64,000 nucleotides of DNA from Salvia splendens (lineage: Eukaryota > Streptophyta > Magnoliopsida > Lamiales > Lamiaceae), in contig NC_056051.1 of NCBI RefSeq assembly GCF_004379255.2, positions 6,288,062 to 6,352,061 of the forward strand, read 5' to 3'. The first letter of the stretch is position 1. Each line of letters starts with the position of its first letter. A model generated the notes under the pieces. The model saw nothing but the letters and a program-made list of their open reading frames with translations. It had not been told where the DNA came from and did no database searches. Made by a program: the position numbers and the translations under genes. Of this stretch, positions 11,217 to 23,594 are shown piece after piece.

Positions 11217-12655
11217 TTGTTTTTCCTGTTGTTGATAAGAAGGTACCACTGCGGCGGCCACTGGAATCTCCCTCTTATATACAGAGACACTAACGCTTAT
11301 TGGCGAGTCCAGGAAGCCAGCGTTGTTACTCGTTATAGAGCAGCACTAGCAGCAGCAGCAGCCGCTGATCAACTGACCAGCGAAGAAGAAGGAGAGCAGA
11401 ACGCACAGCCCAGAACACCACCACCTGAACAAGCAGATAACGCATTGTGGTCGTATGAGACATCCCGAGGGCAGTATAGAAGAGGGGCAGTGCACGCAGC
11501 AGAGGCCGCAATGATGAAAAGTTAGAGGCTCGTTTCGAGCAAATGGAGAAGAAACTGCTGGAGACAGTAGAAAAATCCAGAGCACCTCCACCACCTGCGC
11601 CGAAGGAGAAGCAGTATGTGCCGCCACCGCCACCGCCAGAAGAGCATCACTATTATTACTGCGAATTTCCCCCTGAGATAGAGCCGCAGCCCCAGGTGAA
11701 TGTCGTTGGCCACTGGAACACTAATGGTAACTGGATACAGGGGAAGCAAAGAGACGCTCCATGGAGAGACCACCCCAACTTCCGGTGGACTGATCAAAAT
11801 CAAGGCCAACCGCCCCAATCATCTACCCAGCAAGTACAACCCTCTGAAGGGCAGCCCAACTGGCCTGCTCGGAACTAGGATAGATCAAATACTGGAGGGA
11901 ACAGAATACAGGGCGTACCTCAAGGTAACTGGTCAAGTGGACCCAAGGGAACTGATCTAGTGGAGGACAACCCAACTGGTCAAGCAGACAACAGTAAGGA
12001 AATTGGGGGTACAGACATCAGGGCCCCCAATCAAGCAACCAGGGAAGGCAGCCGAACAACCAGATGGTCAGCTACGTTCCACCACACCAACGGGGAAATC
12101 AGCACCCTGGAAATCAACAGTACAACCAGCCGCAGTACCAGCAAGAACACAACGGTCAATCTGACTACCTGCAGCCCAACCACGGTGGGGGACCGCCGAA
12201 TCAAAGATACAACCAACACCCCAACGATGGCCAAGGAGATATGATAGTACCGCACCATCCTAATGATGCGATGCGGGAAATTCAAGAGACTCAGAAAGAG
12301 CAGCGGGCGGCGTTGGAGATGCTGACGAAGCAACTCTCTCAAGTCGCGATGTCACTGGGCGAGCTGGGGGGAAATGAAGGAAAAATTCCGGCCACTGTGC
12401 AGCCACCTGGTCGTGAGAACATTAGCGAAGTATCCCTGAGATCAGGAAAAGTCTATCAGAGCCCCAGCCATCCTGCGATGTTTCCAGCATCTGAGTCTAG
12501 ACCAGGCCGTGAAGAAGATGGAGGATCCAGTAGAGTGGATCAAGTGAAAGAAAAAGGGAAGGAAAAGGTGGAGATGAAGCCTCAGAAGGAAGTTAGAGAG
12601 AGGAAGCTGAGAAAGTTAAACCATATCCGTATCGCGGAATGGTGACAAGAAAGCG
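11217..12655 (+). pseudogene. Element D gag remnant
   Basis: Three overlapping frames make up this region. 11217-11525 has an Ala-rich stretch and an acidic, Pro-rich part. 11543-11878 opens EKKLLETVEKS, has two proline runs, then the Athila gag motif WRDHPNFRW. 12064-12645 is rich in Gln, Asn and Pro and leads into the conserved gag C-terminus (EVSLRSGKVY ... PYRGMV). Frame changes occur near 11520 and 11880. I do not see the folded retrotransposon-gag core that should precede the proline-rich tail, so the N-terminal part seems deleted. A 2.4-kb insertion at 12656 interrupts the last codons. Confidence 0.7.
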
Positions 12656-15023
12656 TGTAACGCCCGTACTTTTTATAGTACTTGGAACAACACCAAGCTA
12701 CTACGAGACAAATAATAATTTGTCTAAACGAAAGGAAACGAAAAAAAAAATATAATGATAACTAAGGTTTACGAACTTTAATTAGTGAGCGAGAATGCAA
12801 TATAATCATAATACACTTGGAATCCTATTAGAGTTCAAACGTTGTTCACGATGACTTTGGGCCATGGAAAATAGAAAAATGCTGACAAATAAATAAAGTT
12901 GGGCTTGAATGATTTACAACAAAATAAATTATTTTGAGCCAAATTCTTTCAAAAAAAAATGTGGGAGCAAGCCCAACACTTTTCTTCCTTTTTCTTCCTT
13001 TCTTTTCTTTCTTGTTCCTCCTTTCTCGACCGGTTCTCTCACATGGAGACCCTCCATTTCCAACTCTTTCACCTTCCATATTCCACCTTCAATTCTACAA
13101 CCCAAGGGTCACACAAGTTTATTACATTAGCTTCTTCACTTCTCTTCTCATATTACACTTTACAACAAGAGAAAAAAAGAGAGAGAGAGAGAGAGGGGGG
13201 GAAATAGTCGTGAAGGAGATAGCCGAGAGAAGTGGAGGAAGGAGAAGTTGCATCCATTTGTTTCAACCACAATCAAGTTCAATCCTTTTGAGGTATAATT
13301 TCTAACCAATCCCCAAAGCATGAAGTTTAATATATATTCATACACCCACCTCCCACAAGGAATTCAACAATCAACATAAATCGAACACCATCAATTGAAC
13401 GATCACGAACTAAACCCCGCTGTAACTAAATTGAAAATATGAAAAGATCATAACTTGAGTGAGACCCTAGCGGTTCGGTTGTAACCGGGGCGGTTCGGGG
13501 TTGTTGCGAAGGGTTGATGGGGCTGCCGGTGACGATTCACGTCGGGTACCGCGACGAACCGCAGACGACGGCGGTATTGGAGGCGACGACCGGATTCTGG
13601 GAAGATCCTTAAAATTTGCCGAGAGAGAGAGGAGATAGAGATGAGAGGATAAGAATGGGGCTTTTGTTTTTTTTGTGTTGTTGGGCTTTTGTTTTGGGCT
13701 AATTAATTGAAATGGGATGATGGGTTAAAGATGGGCTCCATTTGATTAATTGGGGTTCTTAATTAAATTGGAGATATAAGGTGGGGAATTATTTAATTAA
13801 ATCCCGGAATATTTCGAAAGGCGAATAATTTTATCCCAAGTCTGAAATATTTAATTCGAGGAAAAGTAATTGGTGAAAGAGAGTTACGAATCTTGGGATT
13901 AAATCCTATATCGCGGAGTAAAAATACGAGGAGCCAACGAAGGAGTTGTGGGCGTAAGTGGCCAACCAGCGTCGCACGCGACACCTCTGGCGGTCGCCGA
14001 ATAATCAAAAATGCACGAAAACCGAGAAAACGAGATAAAAGACTTTAATTAGAGTGCATGCATTCTAAATGTTGTCGTTATTGAGATTGATGTGTACTTC
14101 ATTTATTTTTTCGAAAAGGTGGTTCGCACGCTCGTTAAAGTCGGATCGAGAAGTTATAAAAGGATATTTCTAAGCTATTGAGGTGGGCTCTATTACTTAA
14201 ACTCTTTTATTTGCAATGATATGTAAATGGTGAGATAAGGGTGGTTTAACTGTTATGTCATGCCGTATTTTATGTTTTGAATTGCCTATCTGATTGTGTA
14301 CTAGGATAATGTCCTACTAGACTTTGATGGTTAACGAATTCGGGTCTGACTAGGGAGTGAGTCCCTACTCAGACTAGTGCAATGATGGGGATCCTGAGCC
14401 GTCCTCTGTGGTCGGCCGGTCCAGTGATCGAGTTTGTGGCCACATTCTCGTTTCACATGATGGTTCAGATATGGTAAATGATGGGGGATGACGATGATAT
14501 TTGCCTGGAGGCACCTTTTTATGGAAATGATTTTAGTGTTTCTCGGCATTTTTAAAGTAAAACCCGAGTTTCACTCAATGGTGGCTTGACATAACTTTAT
14601 TGATGAAATGTATTTTGGGCATGAGTTCACTGAGTGCATCAAGTACTCAGCCCCTGCATATGTTTTCCTTATGTGCAGGTTGAGCGTGGACGGGAGACGG
14701 AGGATGTTGAGCATTGGACCGAGACCATATTCAATAAACATTCCGGTTGCTATTGTGTCTTCATACATAGTAGTAGCTAACTCTCAAATGCTTCCGCTAC
14801 GTCAAGTTTTAGAACTCTGATGTTATCTTTATTCTGTTGGACTATTTTTCCTACGAACTTTGTTGCTTCGTTATTTCAGACTATAATTTGAAAATAAAGT
14901 TTCATCTCTTGATCTACATATCATACCCCCTTGATTGTTTTTCCCCTTTCTTCCCCGCTTCTTTATTCCCCCATTAGTCGCGACCCACCGTACTTTCTAT
15001 CCTTAGGAAGTGCGGTCGTGACA
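12656..15023 (+). mobile_element. Probable solo LTR nested in element D gag
   Basis: Starts TGTAACGCCCGT and ends GGTCGTGACA, with TG...CA ends. The flanks are aagcg (12651-12655) and aagag (15024-15028), a 5-bp target duplication with one mismatch. Removing the insert and one duplicate restores the Athila gag frame at ValThrArgLys/ArgAspAla. At 2,368 bp with no gag or pol inside, it is best read as a solo LTR of a long-LTR Gypsy element; TGTAAC(A/G)CCC starts are common in plant chromoviruses. It holds a GA microsatellite near 13172-13195. Small reading frames inside are not gene-like. Confidence 0.7.
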
Positions 15024-18000
15024 AAGAGGGATGCCAGGATCGACGTGGCGAGTATGTTCAAGGACGTGGAGGTGAAGGCGCCGCTCTTGACGGCGTTAAA
15101 AATGCCCCCGATTAGTAAATTCGTCAAAGACTACTTAGCAGGAAAGTCAACGACGAAGGGAGACTAATTACAGATGAGAACGTCTCTGCCGTGAACCAGA
15201 GAAGCGACCTCCCCTCCAAGAAAACTGACCCTGGAATGTTCACTCTCCCCATTGCCATTGGGGATATACAAGTAGAGCATGCCATGTGTGACTTAGGGGC
15301 ATCAATCAACGTTCTGCCATACTCCATCTATAGGAAGCTAGGAGCGGCCAAGCTCATCGACACAGACATAATGATATAGTTGGCCGACAGATCATGCATT
15401 CAGCCAGAAGGGATTCTGGAGGACGTTATTGTGAAGGTGAATAACTTTCTGTACCCAGCCGATTTTTTCGTAATCAAGATGATGGAGCCCGCAGCAAGGG
15501 AGTCAAGTGGAGTCCTACTGGGACGGCCGTTCCTGTCCATGGCCAGCACTATTATAGACGTCCGAAATGGGACGATAAGCCTGGACTTCAAAGGAGAGCA
15601 GTACACGTTCAATATTGATGAAGCCATGAAGAGGCCAGCCGACGACGAGAACATGTACTCTGTAGATGTGACTGAGCCCTTGCTATAGGAGTTTTTGGAG
15701 GAAGAATTCTTAAAGAGGCAGTTCACTGACTCAGCTGTAGATGAAGAGGTCGAAAAAGAAGTAGCAGAATGGTTTGAGACCATGAAGGTCGGAGAGATAG
15801 ACGACCAGGCTATCGCGAGAGCGATAATGTTTTTTTGCGAGCGCCCTAGGCCAGCTGGGTCAAGTGGGAAGGCTCAAGTATCTAGCCTGGCGAAGAGGCT
15901 TGATCAAGGCAAGCCACTAGAAAGAGAAGCGGCAGAAAACCCTCTGCCCACTGAAGAGCCAAAGCCTGCGAAGGAGTTGAAGCCCCTTCCAGCACATCTA
16001 CAGTACGCCTACTTGTGCAGGAAGACAGATTGCTGGAAATATTGAAAAGAAATCAGAAGGATATTGGATGGAAATTGACGGATTTGGTGGGCATCAGCCC
16101 AGACTTGTGCATGCATCACATCCGACTTTAGGATGGAGCCAAACCACACCGCGACCAACAACGAAAACTCAACCCTAACATGAGGGAAGAGGTGCTTAAG
16201 GAAATCGTCAAGTTGGTCTCGAATGGGATATTCTACTCCATCCCGGACAGTAACTGGGTCAGTCCAGTGCACATGGTGCCGAAGAAAGGAGGAATCCAAG
16301 TTGTGAAAAATGAAAAGAATGAATTGATTCCGACTAGGCCGGTTACGGGGTGGATAATGTGTATAGATTACAGGAAGTTAAACGCAGCTACCAAGAAGGA
16401 TCACTTTCCCCTGCCCTTTATTGACCAGATGTTGGAGAAGTTGGCAGGGAAACAGTATTTCAGTTTCCTGGATGGATATAGTGGTTACTTCCAGATAGCA
16501 GTGAATCCGGAAGACCAAGAGAAGACAACATTCACCTGCCCTTTCGGCACGTATGCTTACAGGAGGATGCCCTTTGGCCTTTGTAATGCCCCGGGCACTT
16601 TCCAAAGATGCATGATGAACATTTTCTCGGACCTGTTGGAAGACTGCATTGAGATCTTCATGGACGACTTTACTGTCTATGGAGACGATTTCGATCAAGG
16701 GCTGCATAGCCTGAACAGGGTGCTGGAAAGATGCCGCCAGAAGGATTTAGTGCTGAATTTTGAGAAATGCCATTTTATGGTTACTGAAGGAATAGTCCTG
16801 GGCCATGTAGTGTCGAGCAGGGGAATAGAGGTCGACCAAGCAAAGGTAGCGGTCATTGCAAAACTCTCATATCCTACCAACCTGAAGGAGATCAGAGCCT
16901 TTTTAGGACATGCTGGGTTCTATAGAAGATTTATCAAAGATTTCGCAAAGATAGCCCAGCCCCTGACGAGGCTTCTCCAGAATGACGTGGAGTTCGAATT
17001 CTCAGATGCCTGCAAGGCCGAGTTCCAATTTCTGAAGGACCGATTGATAAGCTCTCCTATAATACGCGCCCCCGATTGGAGTCACCCCTTTGAGGTGATG
17101 TGCGATGCTAGCGATTATGCTGTGGGGGCAGTATTGGGTCAAAAGATTGAAGGAAAAAGTTATGTCATCATCTACGCGTCAAAGACATTGAATCAGGCAT
17201 AGAAGAACTATGACGTGAGCGAAAAGGAGATGTTATCGGTGGTCTTCGCATTTGAGAAGATCAGGCCGTACCTGCTGGGGTCCAAAGTGATAGTGTATAC
17301 AGACCATGCGGCCATCAAATACCTCTTGGTGAAGAAGAAATCAAAGCCGCGATTGATCAGATGGGTACTCCTCCTACAGGAGTTTGATTGGGAAGCAGTA
17401 GATAAAAAAGGATGCGAAAACAGAGTGGCGGATCACTTGAGCCGAATTCTGCAAGAAGATAACGATGAAGCCATTCCAGACGCTTTCCCTGAGGAGCACC
17501 TCTACCTGATCAAGTCAACACCTAAACTCCAGTGGATCAACCAAGCAGAGCGGATTGATCAAGCCAATCAAGGAAGCAAGGGACAACACACGAAGAAAGA
17601 GCCATGGTTTGCAGACATGGCCAACTACTTGGTGACGGGCGAGTTGCCCGGAAGTGATGAGATTACAAGGTCACAGAAGCTAAAGCTTAAGAGCGATTCA
17701 CGATACTTCTATTGGGATGATCCTTACCTATGGAAGATGGGGGCAGATCAAGTAATCCGACGCTGTATACCAGAATGGGAGCAGGAAGACGTGCTGATCC
17801 ACTGCCATGCACTAGCTTGTGGTGGTCACTTTGGACCAAAGAAAACAGCAAGGAAAGTGCTTGATAGCGGATTCTACTGGCCTTCCATCCATAGAGATGC
17901 TTATGAATTCTGCAAGAGGTGCCCGAGATGCCAGCTTACTGGAGGGATATCTACACGAGATGAGATGCCTCAGATCCCCATTATTGTTTGTGAAATATTT

Positions 18001-18903
18001 GATGTATGGGGAATGGATTTTATGGGTCCTTTCCCATCATCCGAAGGCAATCTCTACATCTTAGTGGTGGTGGACTACGTGTCTAAGTGGATAGAGGCAA
18101 AGGCAACGAGGACATCCAGAGAAGTGGCAAAGTTCTTAAAGTCGAACATCTTTACCCGATATGGGGTGCCATGGGCTATTATCTCTGACCAGGGAACTCA
18201 CTTTGTCAATAGAACCATCAAGGCCTTAATGCGAAAGTATGGAGTTCACCACCGCTTGTCTACACACTACCGCCCACAGTCAAATGGCCAAGCCGAAGTG
18301 TCAAACAGGGAAATCAAGGCAATTCTAGAGAAAACGGTCAATCCCACGAGGAAAGACTGGAGCCGTCATCTGGAGGACGCGCTCTGGGCCTATAGGACCG
18401 CGTTTAAAACGCCTATCGGAATGTCCCCATACCGGCTGGTATTTGGGAAAATGTGTCATCTACCTGTGGGGGTGGAGCATCAAGCCTACTGGGCAGTGAA
18501 GGAAATGAATCTCAATACCGAGGCTGGAGCTACAGAGAGAAGAATGCAACTGCAGGAGCTTGAAGAGCTCCGTCTGGATGCCTATGACTCTGCCATGTGG
18601 TACAAAGAAAAGACTAAGATGTAGCATGATAAGAACCTTCGAAAGAAGGAACTCAAGATGGGCCAGAATGTGTTGTTGTTCCAGTCCCGACTAAAGTTGA
18701 TGCCAGGAAAGCTAAGGTCAAGGTGGATTAGCCTTTATACCATTGTCGCCATCAGAGCTAATGGAGCAGTCGAACTCCAGGGGAGCGATCCAGACTCGCC
18801 TTCCTTCGTGGTGAATGGTCACAGAGTTAAGCCGTATAGGGATGGAATGGAGGCATTTGTGGTGGACGACATTCCACTACTCATGCCTAACTCTCGCCAG
18901 TAA
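15024..18903 (+). pseudogene. Element D pol: protease, RT, RNase H, integrase
   Basis: The end of gag (RIDVASMFKDVEVKAPLL) is followed by an aspartic protease with CDLGASIN near 15290, the Athila variant of the D(T/S)G motif. The RT (16180-17100) shows CIDYRKLNAA, FLDGYSGYFQI, MPFGLCNAPGTFQRCM and the active site FMDDF. RNase H follows (MCDASDYAVGAVL, YTDHAA, ADHLSRI). Integrase has an HHCC finger ([12 protein letters not shown] ... CKRCPRCQ) and a catalytic triad with D35E spacing (GMDFMGP, SDQGTHF, GQAE), ending in a GPY/F-like segment (18658-18903). In-frame TAGs lie at 15377, 15686, 16129, 17200 and 18622, plus a frameshift near 16015. Otherwise conservation is excellent, so inactivation looks recent. 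Confidence 0.9.
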
Positions 18904-21480
18904 GTAGGTGAAAGGAGTGATCGGGTACTCATGGGTAGTCTGCTTGATCAAGCGACAATTTCTTAATCTATTAAACTGATTAAGTGACATCCTATGGGAA
19001 CTCGGTCAAGTCCTTAGCGAGTAGAACTATTTGAGTTTTCATCTGGAATTAATTGTCCACTTGATCAGTGCAATTTGAATTTAATTGGTGGTACAGTCAT
19101 TGAGTTGATTAGGGCAGGTGATGAAAGGACGTGTGCAGTCATTAAAAGGTTGTCAGACGGCGCCAACTGTCACTGTGAAAGGACGCCCTAGAGAGAGGGA
19201 AGAAGCGTATCAGAGAAGCCAAGCCAGCTGGCACTCTGAAAAGGCGCGCCTGTACGTGAAGAGTCGCAAGGATCTGAACAGCCGCAGGGATCTCAACAGT
19301 CAAGGATCCCAACAGCCGCTATATCATTATAAAAGGCAGATTTCATATCCGTATTTCATTTTTACCCAAAGCTTAACATTGGTTAGGTATAGTGTATGGA
19401 ATTATGGATTTATGATGCTTAATTATTTAAGATATAAAAGGAAACAAGTTATATGATGTGAATTATGATATTTTGAAGAGGGTCGAAACTTGTGCCAAGT
19501 AGGAACTATATGTTATGAAATTTATTTTAGTGATTTTGAATGCAAATATGTAATTTAGGGATGATGAAATGCTTAGTTAAATTTTATTAGAATTAACGGT
19601 GATGATTTAGTAAGTTTTGGAAATATTGGTTAATATAGACATGATATGCTGCGCGACGCTAAATGGGCGCTCATGAGCGACTTCAAACGTGGCAATTGAA
19701 TTATGGTGGGGCCCTCAATATTTTATCTCATACTATGTGAATAGTAACAGTTTTTATAAAATGTGAAATAAAAGAGTGGATAAATAGGGTTAAAGTGTTA
19801 ATACACACTTAAGGATGATAATGAGGAATAAGGAGAGTTATTTAATGATAATTAGAAAGGTAGAATCGAAAGTTGAAGATTATAAGAAAATGAGACTAAA
19901 TAAAGAAACAAGTTAAAATAGAGTTCATAGAATAAATGAATGGTCATGAGATTAATATGAGTTGCATGTGATTAGTAAATAAAGCGAGAGGCTTCTCGAT
20001 GATCGCCGAAAAGGAAGAAAAGGATTGAAAGAGAAAAGGATCCGGAGTGACCGGAACATTAAGTTGGAAAAAGAGCTTATGCTCATAAGCCTGTCAGGTA
20101 GCATGCTCGGCACTTAAATGGCCTAATTCTCATGTGCTTTTACGTGATTATTATGTGACCTATTGTCTTAGTAAATTATGACTAATTATGTGATAAAAGA
20201 CTTGTGGAGTAAAATATGAGAAAATGATGAATTGTTGAATGATTTGGAAATATATGTGTTGGTGTGATAAATGATTATATGAAACCAAGATGAAAATGAA
20301 TATGATTATGACTATAAAGATTTTGAGATAAAGGTGGAAATGGATGCTAAGACGAATGTGATAAACGATATATGTTGATGAGATGTATACGAATATGTGA
20401 TTGCAGTATGTGATCTGTATATGTTGCTTCTGACACAAAATATGTAAATTTGGATATGTGATGGTATTGAAAGAGCTGGAAATTTATCTGTTTATCTGAT
20501 TTGATATGGTATGAAAAGAAGATACTGATGTGTTATGTTAGTAATTATTGAGAATAAGTATTGATATGAAAATGGATATATTTGACTGTGTTTACGCCCC
20601 GTGCTCGAGTGTGTTCTGTGGGTACAATTGGCATGCCATAGGACAGCAGCGCTACATTATCTGTGATCACTCGTCTTCTGGATAACCGAAGCGAGGATCG
20701 TCTGTTATCTGATCTGTCTGATCTGCACCCTATGGGTGGTCTGTTCCCGGGATTATCTGTCTGCATCCGAAATGGATGGTCTGATTATCTGTCTGCACCC
20801 TAATTAGGTGGTCTGTGCGGAGTCCTCTCGAGGACAAAATCCTCGTCTGTATCTGATTCTGATTCTGATTCTGATCTGGTCCGCGTACCCTAGTCTGTCA
20901 CTAAGCACATTAAGGGGCCATGTGTGAAATTATGTGTTAGTGTCGATCAAAATGTTCGTGATGATATATGTGACAATACCTGTATGATAATATATGAGTT
21001 ATAATATGAGATTATGTGAAACATCTGTTGTAATTTGATATGATAATATCTTATACGTGAAAACGAATTCTGTTACATGGTTCTGTTGAGAGTTTTGATA
21101 TAAATATTGAAAACCTGAGACTTGCAGACATAATTTATGACATATGTGAAGTTTTGTATTATTATACCCTTCTGATGACATAGTTTGGAAATTTGAAGTC
21201 GTGGACGAAGATTTGACTACTGGTACGGGTATGTTGATACGTGTGATGACGTCTGTGATTTGTCTGTGTTGATGTGTGGATATCATGTGGAATACTTGAC
21301 ATTTCATATGAATACTGATGACTGTTGATATGTTTTGGGATTAATATTGCCTACTGTTGGATTCTGGGCACGTGTTGGTTATAGGGGAGTTGTTGTCCAA
21401 TTTATGTTAGAAATTAATAAGACAATAATGATATGATAGATTTGGTGATGATTGAAACAAAATAATAAGAATTTAACCTG
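18904..21480 (+). other. Element D post-pol region with foreign-looking insert
   Basis: The first 400 bases (to about 19330) look like element D leader-type DNA with repeated 'ttgatcaa(g)' strings. From about 19340 the composition shifts to AT-rich with long runs of 'atgatatg'-type words. A GC-richer centre (20590-20910) repeats 'tctgtctgcaccctannnggtggtctg' and holds the simple repeat (tctgat)n near 20850-20875. The layout resembles the solo LTR at 12656-15023, so this may be another degraded LTR or insertion replacing the env-like gene. I could not find its ends or a target duplication. No gene is seen. Confidence 0.4.
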
Positions 21481-21489
21481 GACTGAATA

Positions 21490-21903
21490 CAGGTACTTGA
21501 ACGGCTACCTGGCGGGAAACTTCACTTCTACACGAAAGCAAGGCAGGAGAGGCAGGAAGAGCGGCAAGAGGCCAGGCGCGAGGAAAGGAGGAGGACGGCC
21601 GATCGTCCGACAAGCCCTGAGAGGCAGCAGGGACGAAGGCTAGAGATGGTCCCCACAACAGAGCCAAAGGAGGCTGCACGGACTAACAATGAATGGAGGC
21701 TCCGCATGGAGCAGATGCTTACGCAGCTGGTGGAGAACTCACATGCCCAGCTGGTCGCTCAAGCTAAGATTCTGGAGGCTATCCGCCAACAGACCCTTGC
21801 TAGGCAACCACCACCTCTCTCTACAAGCTCTCCTCCATCTCGGCGCCCATCATCCTCCAGGCCACCCTCAGCATCCCCCGGTCAACCCCCCAGGAAGCAT
21901 TAA
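21490..21903 (+). pseudogene. Element D 3' open reading frame (possible end of env-like ORF)
   Basis: One frame is open from about 21490 (VLERLPGGKLHFYTKAR) through a highly charged stretch (QERQEERQEARREERRR), a predicted coiled-coil-like segment (WRLRMEQMLTQLVENSHAQL) and a Ser/Pro-rich tail ending at 21903. Just before it is a splice-acceptor-like 'ctggactgaatacag'. Athila elements often carry a spliced third ORF after integrase, and the position fits its last exon. I do not recognise transmembrane or envelope features. The rest of such a gene is not visible upstream. Confidence 0.4.
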
Positions 21904-23594
21904 GTACAACCCCCCCGATCTCTACTCATTTCAGTTTAAAAGAAATTTTAATTTTAATTTTAATTTGTTTTTGGTATGTATAACTGATATTCTGCTCCAC
22001 CTCACACTTAGACCTGTGTTGGGTCTAAGTTTGAGAAGTTATGCATGTCCTTTTTGCTATCTTTGTTGTTTGCCTGTCCATATGTGTTTTGGTTATTGTT
22101 TTTCTGTGTTTATTGACATGTTTTGATTGTTGGCACTATCTCACACTTAGCCCAGTGTCTGGTCTACATGTGAGAAGTTTCCCTTGTTTGTTGTTGTGCC
22201 GTTGCCTGTGCCTAACCCTTTTTTCATTGCATCCAGTCCCTCGAGGATTATGCAGTGGGAGGGGGGAGGGTTAGTTTCAGTAAAATCATACATGTCAAAG
22301 TTTTGAAAAATACAAAATTTCAGTTAGTAATAAATAGGCAGTATGCATGAAATTGGATAAATGAAAGACTTGATTGCTTTTTGGAATAGTAAGAAAAGGA
22401 TTCAGTATGCTTACAAAACTTGATTGCAAAAACTTGATCAGTTTGAAAGACGCAAGTATGTTGGAAACGCTCAATTTTTAAACCAACTGTGAAGCCCCTC
22501 TATATGTGAGTTATAAGCCAAAAGTAGAATACTTTCTACTATTCTTACAACAGAAAATTTTTACGAGAGGCTAACTTTTAATATTGAGATAAAAATTGCA
22601 CAAGTAGTAATGACTGAAGGCATTAGGACTGAACCAGTTGAGCCGTTTTCTTCCTTCGTTCCATGAACCCACCTCATCAAGCAAGGCAACCCTTAGTTAG
22701 CCCCGTTGAGCCCATATACACTTCTACCCGTTCTTTCAAACCTTAAAACTGAATTTTACGTTTTTATCACGTGAGGAAAAGGGGTCAAAGAGATGAATTC
22801 TTTCAAAAGAAACAAAGGGGATATCAATAGAATAATCAAAATAAAAGGGTAGCCGGGTTGATCAAGTTAGACAATCATGATGATCAAGTTATAAAAAAAA
22901 TGTTGAGAAAAGTTTGATGAAAAAGAGGGCAGGGAAAAGTTGTAACCTGACCCAAAAAGTCGAAAGTTAGGGAATAAGCCAAAAATTGAAGGCTAAAGGT
23001 CGAAATTTGACCAAGTAAAGTATCCGGTTGCAAAATAAATATCCCAACTTGATCCAGCGAGTTTAATCAGATCTTTGGTCTCTTGACTCGTGTGATTTTC
23101 TTTTTACAGTTTAAAATTTTTAATTTTTAAACTTAGAACCCCTAGGACCTTACCCTAATACGTTACTACCTTTAAGCCCCATTACAACCCGAAACAAAGA
23201 CCTTAAGGAACTATCTTGTGCAGTCCGATTCGAGGTATTGAATTTGTGGCAATACCGAGTGAACAGTCCTAACATCTCTGGTGAGAAATGAGTGACTGAG
23301 TGAATCCAACAGTGGTTTAAATTGAGCAAACTGACACCTTGATCAAGCAAACGCGAAAGAGAAGAAACATAAGCTGCTGGAAAATGGATTGACCTCGACC
23401 TCGGGTATGATTGTTGGAAATTTATTCGGTCTAATGCATACATGTGAATATGTGTTTTTGTTTTGAGTCTTATTTTTTCTTTTCGTCTTCTTTTTACTTT
23501 CTTGAAATGAGTAAACCATGCCTGAAATTTGCCTTATCTTTTCTTTTCTTTTTCTTTATACTTGAGGACAAGTATGTTTTAAGTGTGAGCAGTT
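21904..23594 (+). other. Element D 3' non-coding region
   Basis: A long untranslated stretch lies before the 3' LTR, as is usual in Athila elements. It repeats 'cacactta..cc..tgt..ggtcta.gtgagaagtt' twice (about 22000-22050 and 22140-22180). It ends with 'gaggacaagtatgttttaagtgtgagcagtt', where a purine-rich priming tract would be expected but is poor. No gene was recognised. Confidence 0.6.

Noticed and set aside
13160..13207. GA-rich tract as a regulatory element
   Set aside because: It is a simple microsatellite inside the solo LTR; no evidence for a function.
15400..15783. 127-codon minus-strand frame
   Set aside because: It is the antisense of the protease region of element D; the plus strand carries the conserved motifs.
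20160..20438. 92-codon minus-strand hydrophobic frame
   Set aside because: Composition follows the AT-rich simple-sequence background; no signal peptide context or homologue recognised.
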